NCBI GenBank assembly: GCA_029379385.1
Contig: CM055614.1
Location: 12,529,528 to 12,593,527, forward strand
Reading direction: 5' to 3'
DNA: 64,000 nucleotides
DNA from: Quillaja saponaria
Taxonomy: Eukaryota > Streptophyta > Magnoliopsida > Fabales > Quillajaceae
Shown: positions 11,540-22,769 of the stretch, piece after piece
Layout: each line of letters opens with the position of its first letter
Numbering within the stretch: position 1 is the first letter of the stretch
Program-made: the position numbers and the translations under genes
The notes under the pieces: generated by a model
Told to the model about the DNA's origin: nothing
The model's input: only the letters and a program-made list of their open reading frames with translations
The model's database searches: none

Positions 11540-13790
11540 AATGGTATATTTCATAACAATAGGACAGTTCTTCGAATACAAATTGGAACAACTAGGAATT
11601 CAATCTTTAGATTCACAAGAAATTGATGGAGTTGTCCGACCGGATGTAGAGATCAAACAACCACTTTACTCCAACAAAATGGTAAGCAAAAATGTCGAGA
11701 AAATAATTAAGGTGCTATAATCTTATCCTCACCCTGCTAGATTTTGGAAACTTTTAAACTTCATTAATAATGTAAAATTTCAAAAATATATTGATATTTG
11801 TCAAAAATACCCCTGCTTCAGACACCCAAAAAGAAAAACAAAAAAACGAAAAAACAACGTGAAAAGAAGGCTACTTAATTAAACAGATAATTTTGTATTC
11901 CATCACGATGCTATAATGCTTTTCATATTCACACCAGCTTCTCATTATATTGCTACAGAGTTGAATCGATATAACTGCATCAGCTTGAAAAATCTTTTTT
12001 TAGTTTATCTAGTGGTCTAAGTATTTTGAGTCAAAAAAAAATGTGCACAGTATTGATTATTCATTTTTACTCCCTTAATCTGCTACCACACTCATTGTTG
12101 TCATTACGCATATATAGCCATATGATTCTTTTCAGATTGTAAAAAACACCTCATCCTCTTGTTGCTTTTTTTGATTGGTCTGTATATCATGCAGGTAATT
12201 CCCAACTTGGAATCTTTGGTGTTAGATAGAAAGAACACTAACCTGTATTGAGTGACCCATCTTTTCCAACTGCCTATTTCCGCAAGCTAAAAGTTCTTGG
12301 CCTTCTATCTTTTGACGATGAACAAGCAGTTACTTTTCCATATGGATTAATTAATTCATAGAATCCCTTTTCTCGAGTAGCTAAAAGTGATATCTAGCTC
12401 ATTCAAAGAGATATTCCCAAGTGGTAGCTCAATGATAATCCAAGATCAAAATACAGGGACAATTGTACATCGCAAAAGATTATTACTTGTGAGACTTCCC
12501 AATTTAGAGAACATATCCAAAGAGGGGTCCCAATTGGATCGGTTCTTGAGATGCTTGAGAATTTATGGGTCTGGCAATGTTCCAGTTTGATCAAATTAGT
12601 GCCCTCTACAGTGTCCTTCAAATATTTGACAGTTTTGGGAGTTGAAAATTGCAACGGGTTGGTAGTCTTAATAACATCCTCAACGGCAAGCTTAGTTCAA
12701 CTCACAGAATTAAGAATATATGAATGTGATAGAAGATTGTAGAAAATGAATTTATGAGTTCCTACCCTGGACCACATACCACAGAGTGGCCAGTGCTTAA
12801 AAAGATATATACGCTATTTTGTGGCAAGCTGGAGATATTCACGGCATATTCTAGAAACTTTCAAGCAACAAATCCAGAGGATGTCAACCTGTTGCGATTC
12901 AAACAACCATTGTTCTCTATTGAAAAGGTATATAGTTTGTTCTGTTTTTCAGCTACTCCCGAACATAGGGTATTTGTCATTAGACGGAAAAGATGCAATG
13001 AGGATATGGGATGGCCAATATATTGTTGATAATCTTTTTTCCAACCTTACACTTCTTTGGCTATAATCATTTGATGATGAACATACATCTACTTTCCTAT
13101 ATTGGTTCCTTCAGGGAGTTCCCAGTCTGTTGAGACTAGTTGTGAAATATAGTTCATTCACAGAGATAAATTCCTTGTGGAAGACTAGTAGGTGAAGAGA
13201 TAAAAGCAAAGACTAAGATGCATCTGAAGAGTTCTAGACAATTTAGGTGTGAAGGAATGCTCTGGCTTAATAAATTTAGTGCCATCCTCGGTGTCTTTCA
13301 ATCATTCGACATCTTTGGAAGTCTGGAGATGCAACAGAATGATTAATCTAGTGACATCCTCAACAGAACAAAGTCTTGGTCTACTCACAGAAATGAAGAT
13401 AACTGAGTGCAACATGATTGAAGAGATAGTAGCGGACATGGAATAATACGAAGGAAGAGATGGAGATTGTCTTCAACAGTTTGAAAACCTTGAAACTTCA
13501 ATATTTACCAAATCTCTGGAATTTTTGTAGCTCCAAGAATCTTGATTTCAGATTCCCATCCATGGGAGAAGTAATTGTGACAAAAAGCCCAAGATGCAGG
13601 TGTTCTCCTGTGGAGTCTCAATCACACCTAAGTTGCAAAAGGTAGAAGTAGAAGAAAATGGATATGAATGGTATTGGGAGAGTAACCTGAATGCCACCAT
13701 AGAAAAGATGTCCAATGATGGGGCATGTGTGCCTATTCACCAATTCTCTCATTTAGTGGCAGAGTTAGATATTTATTTTTGAGACCTACT
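11540..13790 (+). pseudogene. NLR-type LRR pseudogene (receptor tail only)
   Basis: Three exon-like blocks with plausible splice sites can be read: a block ending at 11,681 before GTAAGC, a block 12,195-12,927 following GCAG and preceding GTATAT, and a block from 12,953 after CAG. The middle block opens VIPNLESLVLD, matching exon 4 of the receptor at 33,530-41,999 (VIPNLKELAL). The LRR signature of that receptor recurs here: CSSLIKLVPSTVSFKYL, CNGLVVLITSSTASLVQL, CSGLINLVPSSVSF and CNRMINLVTSSTEQSL. The end carries a PKLQKVEVEENGYEW block as in other family tails. TGA/TAG stops (such as after NTNLY and after NLTLLWL) and at least two frameshifts near 13,446-13,600 make it non-functional. No coiled-coil or NB-ARC part was found upstream, so it is a truncated paralogue. 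Confidence 0.8.
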
Positions 13791-13794
13791 AAAA

Positions 13795-13826
13795 TTTTAT
13801 ATAAATGTATTCAACCACGGTAACTG

Positions 13827-13863
<37 letters not shown>

Positions 13864-14780
13864 AACTCAATAATTCATAAGTCAAAATAAAAATTTATAA
13901 GCTATATAAGTTAAAAGAAAAAAAATAAATATCTTTCAAATGTATTTTGCTTAAATAAAATCTAAAATTGTGAGCAACGTCCTTTCAAATTAACAAAATA
14001 TTACCATTTTTTTCCATAGTTATTTGTTTTAAACTAATAACGAAACCTAAATAAATAAAACATATTTAAAAATTGAAAGATAAAATATACTTACTTGTTA
14101 CTGATTAAATTCTTAAATGTAGCTAATCAAGCAAAAAAAAATTTCTTCTATATAATTGTTGGAAATATTCAGTAATTGTCCTAAAATTAAATTTTGAAAA
14201 AAAAAATTCAAATTATGTTAAATTTTTATATACTTTAAATTTAATAATATAATCTATAAAATAAAATTTACTATTTTTTTAAGTCATAAATGTCCTTTCT
14301 CCTTTAAACTTGGACAAAAGCTCATTTCTAATATTGAGAGAGCTTCACTCAGAATTCTTTTTATATACAGGGTGGTTATAACATAAATCCTAATTTAATT
14401 TTTTATTAGAATCCTATTGTTTATTGGGTTTTAAGTTTTAACAGTAGTCTTATAGTATAAAAAGTTAAATGTTATTCAGCTTTTATTTTTGGAAGGATTA
14501 GAGTATTAAATAAGAGAAAACTAAAAACTAAAAATTTATTATAAAATATAATATTAATATTTTTAAAAAATTTTAGGAGAATCTAGTCTCCTCCAGTCCC
14601 TTAAAAGCTCATCCTTTGCTCTCATTTCCCACTATTTCACTTTCTTATCTTTTTTAATTATCTCAACGTGTATGGACAATGATATCAAACAAAGCATTAA
14701 GCAACTCAATGGCATCTGTGACATTATAATACAGTAATGAAAGGAGTTTGATTTCCATTTAGCAAATATGATTTGGAACT
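13795..14780. other. AT-rich intergenic DNA
   Basis: Contains a (TA)13 tract at 13,832-13,857 and long A/T runs. No gene or bounded element is supported. Confidence 0.5.
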
Positions 14781-14783
14781 TTA

Positions 14784-15522
14784 CTGCATTCTGAGTTTTA
14801 TAAGCTATATTATTGACATCTGTCCTCACTCACGTGATGCTATTTTGATTTATTGTCAATCCAAACTTGCCTTCTCTATAACAGCGCACAAGTAGAGAGA
14901 TGTAGCCAGCTTACCGTACGAATCGAGTAAATCTCTACTATTCATCTCTCCTCCAGAATCAAGTGGCAAGAGTTACACCATGTTGTCTTCATTTTCTATA
15001 CCCAAACACCCAGATCTGATCTCTATAGGGTATCAAATTTTTTTGAATTTCATTGATGCATTGCTCAAAATTCTTCAACACTCGCTTTTTTTAAGAGACC
15101 CAAATTACATTCTTAATGCACTCTGATCTGTCCATGTACACCATGTGGACAGATCACACTCTATTTTTGTCTGTTTTATTGAGGAATGAGGCTCTCTTTT
15201 GCTGTGTTTCTAAAAGGAGCAATATAATCGTCGGTTTTCTTGTTACCAAGGAGGCTATGGAGTTTGATTATGAGTTTGTCTTATTCTTCAGTGAAAATCC
15301 CACATTCGAGGTCAGGATGGAGGTAGTTGATCCAACGAAAACGGCAGCTTTGGCCACATCTGAGAAGGCCAGTATCTTTGGAGGAGAAGACCATGTTTGG
15401 ACTGATACTAAATTGAAATAGCATCACGTGAATGAGGACAGATATCGATAATATAGCTTATGAGACAGAGACAGGGATAGGAAGTTGGGACAGAGGATGC
15501 CTGTCCGTAAACTCAGAATGCA
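14784..15522. repeat. Inverted duplication (arms 14,784-14,866 and 15,395-15,522)
   Basis: The reverse complement of 14,784-14,866 aligns to 15,395-15,522 at high identity over the common core, which includes GCATCACGTGARTGAGGACA and AATAATATAGCTTAT. Relative to the left arm the right arm has about 45 extra bases inserted after that second block, and then the match resumes with AAACTCAGAATGCA. The arms are separated by about 530 bp holding a 101-codon open frame (15,116-15,421, plus strand) with no recognised motif, whose last codons run into the right arm. A transcript through the locus could fold into a hairpin. Whether it is a foldback transposon or a rearranged gene fragment cannot be told from one copy. 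Confidence 0.6.
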
Positions 15523-15529
15523 CCAAGTT

Positions 15530-16980
15530 TAAATGTGATTCTATATATTTTTTATTAATGTAATTGAGTTGTTTGTTAAAATATTTAAATTAGTGCTTTT
15601 CGAAAGTTTTATTTTAAATAAATGAAAAATAGTATCAAAATAATGCCAAAGCACCTTAATAAAGAATTGACCTTTCTTTACTCTCTATCCTCACTCATTT
15701 TATACCCATATTACAAATTTTAAACCCCTTGATGCCCTCACTATTCATTATTGAGTGGGGTCTGTTATGTTGCAATTTATTTTATAATAAAAATCTTCTA
15801 GCAGGTGCCCTACAATTAGGCCACCCATCAGTGAGTATTAATTGCTCATTACTATTTTTTTTTCATACCCAAGTATATATCTACACAATTTTCAATAATA
15901 TTTTATTTGGACAAATTCACCTCTCAAACAATTTTACCCACATTTCCCTTTTTTTGCATATAGAAGGATTTTTGTGAGAGATAAAGAAACATCATTTTCT
16001 CTCTGCCAAAATATAATTTAATTTCAAATTATTTTTTTCTTTCTTTCTCTCTCACCTAGATCATTTTGTGTGTACAACAGGGATTTGAATTCAAATTTTT
16101 GTATTTTTGCCCAGTCTATTAAAATTGTTAAAAGACTAATTTAACAAATATTATAGTTATATTTGTTTAAATAAAATAATTATTAAAATGTATTTGAGTT
16201 TCTCTTATTTTTATTTGAAATTTTTTTTTCTAGTTTCGACTTTTAGCAACTTTTAAGATTCTAAAAACCCAAAAATATTTTTTTATAAAGATTTAATAAA
16301 AAATAAAAAATAAAAAACCTTCTATTATCAAATTGCTTTAAGTTGTTTTAAAAGCTAAACCAAATGGGGCATTATATATAAGGCACTAAAAAGTTTTCAT
16401 AAGAATAGACTTTCTTGTTAGTGAGATTAGATTTGCTACTTACAGCTTTAAAATGATCAACTCGACTTTAACTCAAGCTGAGTACTAGCCAAGACTAAAA
16501 AGAACCTATATATTTTAGATGTAAATGTCTTAGGAGAGTCATCACTCGCTAGTGCTTTTCTTTTGTTCAGTTTGGTTTATGTCGCTGACAAATTTACAAC
16601 TTAGGAGAGTCATCACTCAGCATGAGATGGGGATTGTTTAATCATTGTACAAATTGAAAATTACAAATCTGAAACGAAAATAGACTGAGGAGGCAGGGGA
16701 TGTAGATCTTGCTCTCTTCCAATTGTTAATAGCCAAACTATAAAAGCCCTGGGTGATGGTCAAAATTAGTACGTGGAGTCTCCATTAATGCTCATGCTTG
16801 TAGAATTTTAGATTGACAGTTCAATAAATTTTGTGTGTTGACCTGCTCTATAAATAGAGTGATAAAGAGATAGTATTACATTTGAAGTACAGTCTATTCA
16901 AATTTCAAATGCCATAAGCTATCTTAACTAATTTTTTTCAAATTTAAAATGTCAGAAGCTATCTTATCTGTTCACAAGTA
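15530..16980. other. Intergenic DNA, possibly including a Copia LTR on the minus strand
   Basis: No gene is supported. Adjacent to the Copia pol fragment, the minus strand between about 16,980 and 16,800 contains CTATTTATAGAGCAGG, a plausible LTR TATA region. CTTAGGAGAGTCATCACTC occurs twice, at about 16,529 and 16,600. LTR boundaries could not be fixed. Confidence 0.35.
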
Positions 16981-16987
16981 GTCAACT

Positions 16988-17142
16988 GATTTGAAGGAGG
17001 TTGTTGTGTAGATGACAACTCCTTTACAAGCCCCCTCAAGATGGGCATTGGAGACTCCAATCTTGTGACTCAGCTGCAGAAAATGCTGTTTGGACAGAGG
17101 ATTGGTAAGGGCATCTGCTAGTTGATTTTTGGTGTTGGTGTT
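16988..17142 (-). pseudogene. Copia retrotransposon pol C-terminus (RNase H end)
   Basis: Minus-strand translation gives NQLADALTNPLSKQHFLQL followed by KIGVSNAHLEGACKG, the characteristic C-terminal end of Ty1/Copia polyproteins (Q-LAD-LTKPLS then K-GV). Nothing of the integrase or reverse transcriptase was found upstream on this strand, so it is a terminal fragment. Proximity to a possible LTR at lower coordinates fits the normal pol-to-3'LTR order. Confidence 0.75.
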
Positions 17143-17639
17143 GGGTTGTTAGTGTTTTGCGATATTACAAATTTAATTTGTGCAATAACATTAAAATTAA
17201 GTTGCACAATACCAAACAAAATATGTGTGATATCGCGGTCCAAGGCCCCCACTCTAATTGTTTGTTTAGGGTTTGATTATGAATTTTTACATATTAGGAG
17301 TGGACACTTTGTTTGGTGAAACTTGCAATTCAGTTGATAGTTGATTAACTCTCAAGTGAAACTTGAGAAAAGGACGTAACAGAGAATTTGGTGAACTACT
17401 ATAAATTTGTTATGCAATCTCTTTAACTCTACTCTCGTTAATTTCTGTTATTCAAATTATTTGATTGATTGTATATCTGTATATGAGCTTTGTTTTTCAA
17501 ATTGAAAAAGATGGTGTTTTTAATCAGATAAACTATTCACCCTCTAATTTGTTATTTTTGTGTCAACATGTATCAAAGCAAGTTACAAATTTTTTTTTTT
17601 AAAATATGTTTTTAAACATCGTGAATAATTTTTTAAAGG

Positions 17640-18525
17640 CAAATACCAAAATTATGTTTGGTGAGAGTGAGTCCTCCATTAGACCTCCTTTGTTTAACGA
17701 CCAAAACTTAAGTTAATGGAAAATTAATTTTTGTTTTTTTGTTTTGATTTTGACAAATGGGATGCAATTTGTACTAATGATTTTTCAAAAAAAAAATTAA
17801 TAAATGGAAAATTTGTCCCACAAAAAGAGAAAAGGAAATGGGATGGTTATGATAAGAAGAAAGCTCAAATAAATGTGAAAGCCATGTATCCGTTTTACTA
17901 TGCATTAGATGCAAAAGAATTCAATAGTTGTTCTTGTTGTGATTCTACATATGAAATCTAGCATAACTTAATGTCATGCACAATGGCACTTCTCAAGTAA
18001 ACAAATAAAAAATAAATATGTTTATACATGATTTTGAACCATTTAGAATGATTTCTGACAAAACAATTTCAGAATTATGTTCCTGATTTACAAATTTCAT
18101 AATTGGACTGAAAAGTCTTGGGAAAACATATTCTAATGAGGATATGGTCGTTAAAATACTTGCTCTTTTTCCCAAGAAATGAAAAGCCAAGAAGATAACT
18201 ATAGAAACTAATAAATTTCAGATTTGGCTAAGGGAGTTGGGTTCAAATCTACTGATGCCCGATATTAATTTGAAGTTGATGAAGATATCATACTTTTGAT
18301 CACAAGAAAATTCCAAAAATTCATGAAAGAAAGATTGTCAGAAAGCTCTTCAAAAAGGGGTTCTTCAAGAAAGAACGAGAAATTCATCTCTTTTAAATGC
18401 AAACAACCTGCACACATGAAATATGATTTTACATTGAGAAAAAAGTCTCTCAAAAAAGAGGAGAGCTATGTTTCCAACGATGATAGCAGTAATGAAGAAA
18501 CTAATCTCTTTATTAATGGCTGAAA
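17640..18525 (+). pseudogene. Copia retrotransposon gag remnant
   Basis: Reading across frames recovers the order of plant Copia gag: a tryptophan-containing N-terminal block with NVKAMYPFYYALDAKEFN (17,731-17,961), then the UBN2-type core with KINMFIHDFEPFRM and LKSLGKTYSNEDMVVKIL (18,010-18,170), then a degenerate zinc knuckle FKCKQPAHMKYDF (18,390-18,430) in which the last Cys is lost. Several stops and frameshifts show it is dead. It lies opposite in orientation to the pol fragment at 16,988-17,142, so the two are not one intact element. Confidence 0.8.
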
Positions 18526-18907
18526 ATACAACTGAACCCTTAGCTGTTCATGCTAGTCCATAGTCCAAATAGGCAAACTAGAGTGAGGGGTGAATATTTT
18601 TTGATTAAAAATTAAATATTTTAATTTTACATTATGCATAATATTAGGTGATAGATTATCACAAAACAATTTGTGTAAATCACTCAAGTTCAACAAATAA
18701 ATGAATATAACAAGTAATTGCTGAGAGTAAAGAGTTGAGCAATATAAAGAGATTTGACATAAATATTTGTCTTATGAAAAAGTTTTCCTAAGAGAATATG
18801 ATTTTAACTATGAAATTTTTATTTATTATTTTTTCATTTCTTCTTGTTGTAGGATCAACACTCTGGAGGTGAAGTACAATCACAAATGGATTGATAGATC
18901 ACGTTGG

Positions 18908-18966
18908 ACTTTTGTTGTTATATTGGTTATAAAAAAAAAAAAAAAAAAAAACTTTTGTTGTTATAG
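18908..18966 (+). mobile_element. Minimal poly-A retro-insertion with target-site duplication
   Basis: The sequence ACTTTTGTTGTTATA occurs on both sides of an insert consisting only of TTGGTTAT plus about 21 adenines (18,931-18,951). A direct repeat of 14-15 bp flanking a poly-A tail is the footprint of LINE-driven target-primed reverse transcription, here with almost the entire element 5'-truncated. The duplication is perfect, so the event is recent compared with the decayed elements around it. Confidence 0.8.
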
Positions 18967-19129
18967 CTAACTTAGAATTTGAAACGATGTAGAGTACTTA
19001 AATTTTTGTATTGAAATGTATGAATTATAAATGTAATACAATGTGACAATTTGATGAATTAAAGAGGTTTTGGTTATTTCTTGGGTCTTGAACAATTAAT
19101 TTTGTTATACTGAATTTATAAAAAATAAT

Positions 19130-19490
19130 TCAAAATTAATTTTAGCAATTGATTTTACAACCAAATTTCATAATTTTTTTTATCCAAATTAGAAACTGAA
19201 TTTGCAATGGAAATTTTCTAGATAAACCAAACATTAGCAACCGATTTTGAAACTGAATTTCAGAAGCTAATATTAAAAAATTCAATCAAAAACACCAAAT
19301 TAGCAACCGAAATTTGGAATTTTAGCAACCAAAATTTCTGTTGCAAATAGACTGAAATTGTATTTGGTTGCTTTAGCCACATGTGTTTTTGCTACCAACA
19401 TTTTTCGTTGAAAATTCGGTTGCTGCTACTATTTGCCACTGAATTAGTAACCGATTTTGGTGGTTGTTGAAACCTATTTTTCTTGTAGTG
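19130..19490. mobile_element. Right end of a CACTA-type DNA transposon
   Basis: The segment ends in CTTGTAGTG at 19,482-19,490, the inverted complement of CACTACAAG, the terminus of CACTA (En/Spm) elements. The preceding 350 bp carries many short subterminal repeats in both orientations built on GCAACCGATTTTG, GCAACCGAAATTT and ATTCGGTTGCTG, as expected for transposase-binding subterminal regions. The next three bases are AAA, the candidate target duplication. I could not find a matching left end, so the element is truncated or its left end is diverged. Confidence 0.7.
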
Positions 19491-19494
19491 AAAA

Positions 19495-20655
19495 ACTAAC
19501 TGCTTTGGATGAGATTTACAGAGAGTTTAAAGGATATAAAAAGTTAAGCTTTTTACAACAATTTTTTAGATTAGCATAATGGAGTATGAAATTTTGGGTT
19601 CAAAAAATTCTCTAAGATTAATTTCAAAATCTTTAACAAATTGATAGCATGAGGTTTAATCTCAAACTTGTCTTCTTTCGTAATCTATTCATATTTTTTA
19701 TGCTTGATCAGATTGTACTCGTTTTTAAAATGAAAAAACCTGTTGAATTGTTTAGCTGAAAGAGAAAAACTTGAAAACATTTTTGAGGTTGCTTCAAACA
19801 AGTAATATCCATTATGGTATAGCCTGGACTGTTGTACGTGTTTTGGCTATGTATGTGTTTTGATACAGGTTTTTGTGTTAGGTTTAACATTATTCAAAGC
19901 AAATAGCACACATGGCATCTTTTCAAGAGCCAACTCAAAGAAGTAGGTAGAGAACTTGTGTTTCTAAGTCCAAGAGATTTTTAGGTGATACTAGAGCAGC
20001 TGTTGTCTTTTGAGCTTTGGAGACTTTCAACTAATGAGGAGGTTTGGCTCAATGCACTTGTAGCTTCAATTGACTCTGTGCGAGAAGCTTCATTAGATAA
20101 TTGCTTAATGAAATAGTGTGTTTTGTCTCTCAACTTTCTTCAAGTTTTCAGGCTTTTAGTTTAAATATCTAGTCTTTTTGACCTTTTAGCTTTCAGCTAT
20201 CCATCTCTTGAGCATTTAGTGATCAATCAACACTTGATATTTCCATAGACCATCTTTAGTGCTTTTGACTTATCTTAATTAATGAATCAATTTAGCAAGA
20301 TAAACAATTGAATTTATACTTGTGCAAAATAAATATTTTAGTGGAGCACTTCATCTTAGCACCATCTTAAAAACTTTCAAACTATTGATTGTGCAGTTGA
20401 CCTAAGTTTTAGCTGAGTTTGATTCATTGTTCTTTGCAGTTGATTTTCAACATATGTATACAAAAATGTATATATTAAGTTAGGCTTCGTTTTCTTATGA
20501 ATGTAATATATTTTGTAATTATCAAAATCATAATATTTGAGATAATGTTTAATTGATTATTCAAATCAAACTTACATTTGATTCATTAATCTTTCCTTTC
20601 GGATGATTACAAAATATTGAAATATTTAGTTAAGAAAGAATAGCTTATGACCATT
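19495..20655. other. Intergenic DNA, nothing recognised
   Basis: Moderately AT-rich sequence with no open frame that carries a recognisable motif and no bounded repeat. Confidence 0.4.
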
Positions 20656-20659
20656 GAGA

Positions 20660-20750
20660 GCTTAGTTTAATTAGTTGGGTACCCTATCCTCCAACTCCTA
20701 GTGCCGAGTTCAAGTACTCTTAATGTACCATAAACAAAAAGAATAGCTCC
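20660..20750 (+). mobile_element. SINE-like fragment (A and B boxes)
   Basis: GCTTAGTTTAATTAGTTGGG resembles a tRNA A box and CCGAGTTCAAGTACTCTT about 35 nt later resembles a B box, the RNA polymerase III promoter spacing of tRNA-derived SINEs. There is no long poly-A tail, only ACCATAAACAAAAAG, so the fragment is old or truncated. Confidence 0.45.
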
Positions 20751-20949
20751 CTCTGAATTTGTGTATACCTTACACAACATTTTTCTCCCCTTTTTTTGAT
20801 ATTGTAAAAGTCAAATTTTTGTATAAAAATATTTCTACCAGAAGTTTATACCCATTATAGAAAAAGTTAAACCGAAAGATTATGATCACATGAATAGTTA
20901 GTACATATGCATGAAGAGAGGGGGAGGGAGAAATCTCTAGGAAGTTGAT

Positions 20950-21700
20950 TGTTGACAATAGAGCCTAACCTTGGACATTGATCTTTGAACTTCTTTTTAT
21001 ACTTTCCCTTTTATAACCTTTGGTACCAACCAACCTAGACCATCAGTCAAGTTGGGAACGACATCTTTGCAGTAGTTGTTGATCCGAGCAAAATTGGCAA
21101 CGAAAAATTAGTGTGATTCCTAGGCCATTCAATGGTCTTAATGGTGTTCTAGTGAATATTTTTTAGCGCCACAGAACGACACTGATCATTGAAGGAATAT
21201 AGTTCACTTCTAAATTGCTCAAGGCCATTGACGTCATTTTTCTTTGAAGAGCAAGAAGAGCTTCAGTAAAGACATCAGAAGGTGTTGAACTTGAGCTTCA
21301 CAAGTCTCTTAGTGTCTTGGTTTGATTTTGCATAAATGAGACATCCTAATCTTGGAAAATCTTACGTAGTTCTTCCAGATGCACATTAATCTTCTTGTCC
21401 ATGGCTTCCAATTGGGATTTTAGACTAACTACCGCTTCTTACAACTTATCAATTTGGTATGTCAACCAATTAAGGTTAGGTTGAACTGTTGAGGCTTAGT
21501 GCATTACAACTTTCCCTTTTCATTGTCCACTTAATATTGAGGAGACATCCAATTTCACCGTTGGTTTAGAAGCTGGTTTATCTGGAAGTTTGACATTTAG
21601 TTCTTTTGACCTTTAGGTTAACTGCTCTAATCCTTTACCTTGAAGAGACAGAGTATCAATCAAGGTTTGAGGTTCTTTTGGATAGCACTGATCATTGATT
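20950..21700 (-). pseudogene. Unassigned coiled-coil-like coding relic
   Basis: On the minus strand, with occasional stops and shifts, the translation is coherent: KEPQTLIDTLSLQGKGLEQL, then KPASKPTVKLDVSSILSGQ, then AVVSLKSQLEAMDKKINVH followed by LEELRKIF and MQNQTKTLRDL. The heptad-like Leu/Ile spacing suggests a coiled coil. This could be the N-terminal part of a retrotransposon gag or a host gene fragment. I do not recognise the family. Confidence 0.35.
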
Positions 21701-22144
21701 ATGACTTGCTTCTTATTTTGTTCTTTAATTAACTCTCCAATAGCTTTGGCAAGAATGAATTATATTTCTTCTACACGTTTTGAGTATGGGTTTGTGTACG
21801 TATATACAAGTAATTTAACGGTAACAAATAATTTTGGAAATGTCAACAAGGCTCTTTACAACAATTATTTAGTTTGACTTCATGAATCGTGCCACATTAT
21901 CCAGTGATATTGTTTACCAACGACTTTATTTTGATTAGTGATTCACTATTTGATATCTCTTGATTTGATACTATAATTGAAACATTGTGATCTGGATGCT
22001 TTACACCTCAAGATTGGTAGTGAGAAAGAAGGAACGTCAGGCTTGTAATGAAAGGTGTCAAAATAATCTTTTGGTAATGCTTCAGTGAACACATTTGTTG
22101 AGTTGTAGGAAATTATTGAGTTTGAAGATCACTAACTTTTTCAC

Positions 22145-22740
22145 TAATGAAATAATAATCAATTTCAATGGAGAAGAATTAGAAGAAAAAAAAAATAGTA
22201 ACTTATTTGAAGTAAAATAACAACTAAAAGTAACTATATAATAACCAAATCTCATAAGGGTATTTTACGAAATAAAAAATTTATGCCAATAATATTATAA
22301 TCATAAACTATACACTTAATATATATATTTTTTAATTCATAATAACTTTTCTTTTTTGGTTTCTCGGGTTTCTGCATAAACATTGTTGTAAGACTAAACC
22401 CTCGGGCTCTGTCGCGACTTGTATGACTTTTCCAACAAATGCCTGGTCCAAGGTTTGTTCTAATTCATAGTAATTTTTTAAACTTTTACTTCCTAAATTT
22501 GAGAAGAAATAAAATTAAAATTAAAATTTTAATTATTATTGACATATAATTATTAAAAAGTTATATATTTATTAATATTGAAAAGAGTTTGTAGGTAAGA
22601 AATCAATAGTTCTAAAGTAATTACAATTCTATTGATATTAAAATAGAGAAAAAAAAAAATTACTAGTTTATTTGAAATAAAATAACAAGTAAAAGTAATT
22701 ATATAATAAAAGTAACTATGTAATAATAAAAACTAAAAAG
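22145..22740 (+). repeat. Dispersed AT-rich repeat, copies d and e
   Basis: Two partial copies of the family also seen at 1,100, 4,078 and 6,300. Landmarks include AACAACTAAAAGTAACTATA, GGTATTTTACGAAATAAAAA and AATTCATAGTAATTTTTTAA. The two partial copies are separated near 22,340-22,455 by a non-family insert. Confidence 0.5.
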
Positions 22741-22769
22741 GTATAAAAGTGGCTTAATGGCAATTTTTT

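Noticed and set aside
15116..15421. 101-codon open frame as a host gene
   Set aside because: It runs into an arm of an inverted duplication and shows no motif; reported only as part of that structure.
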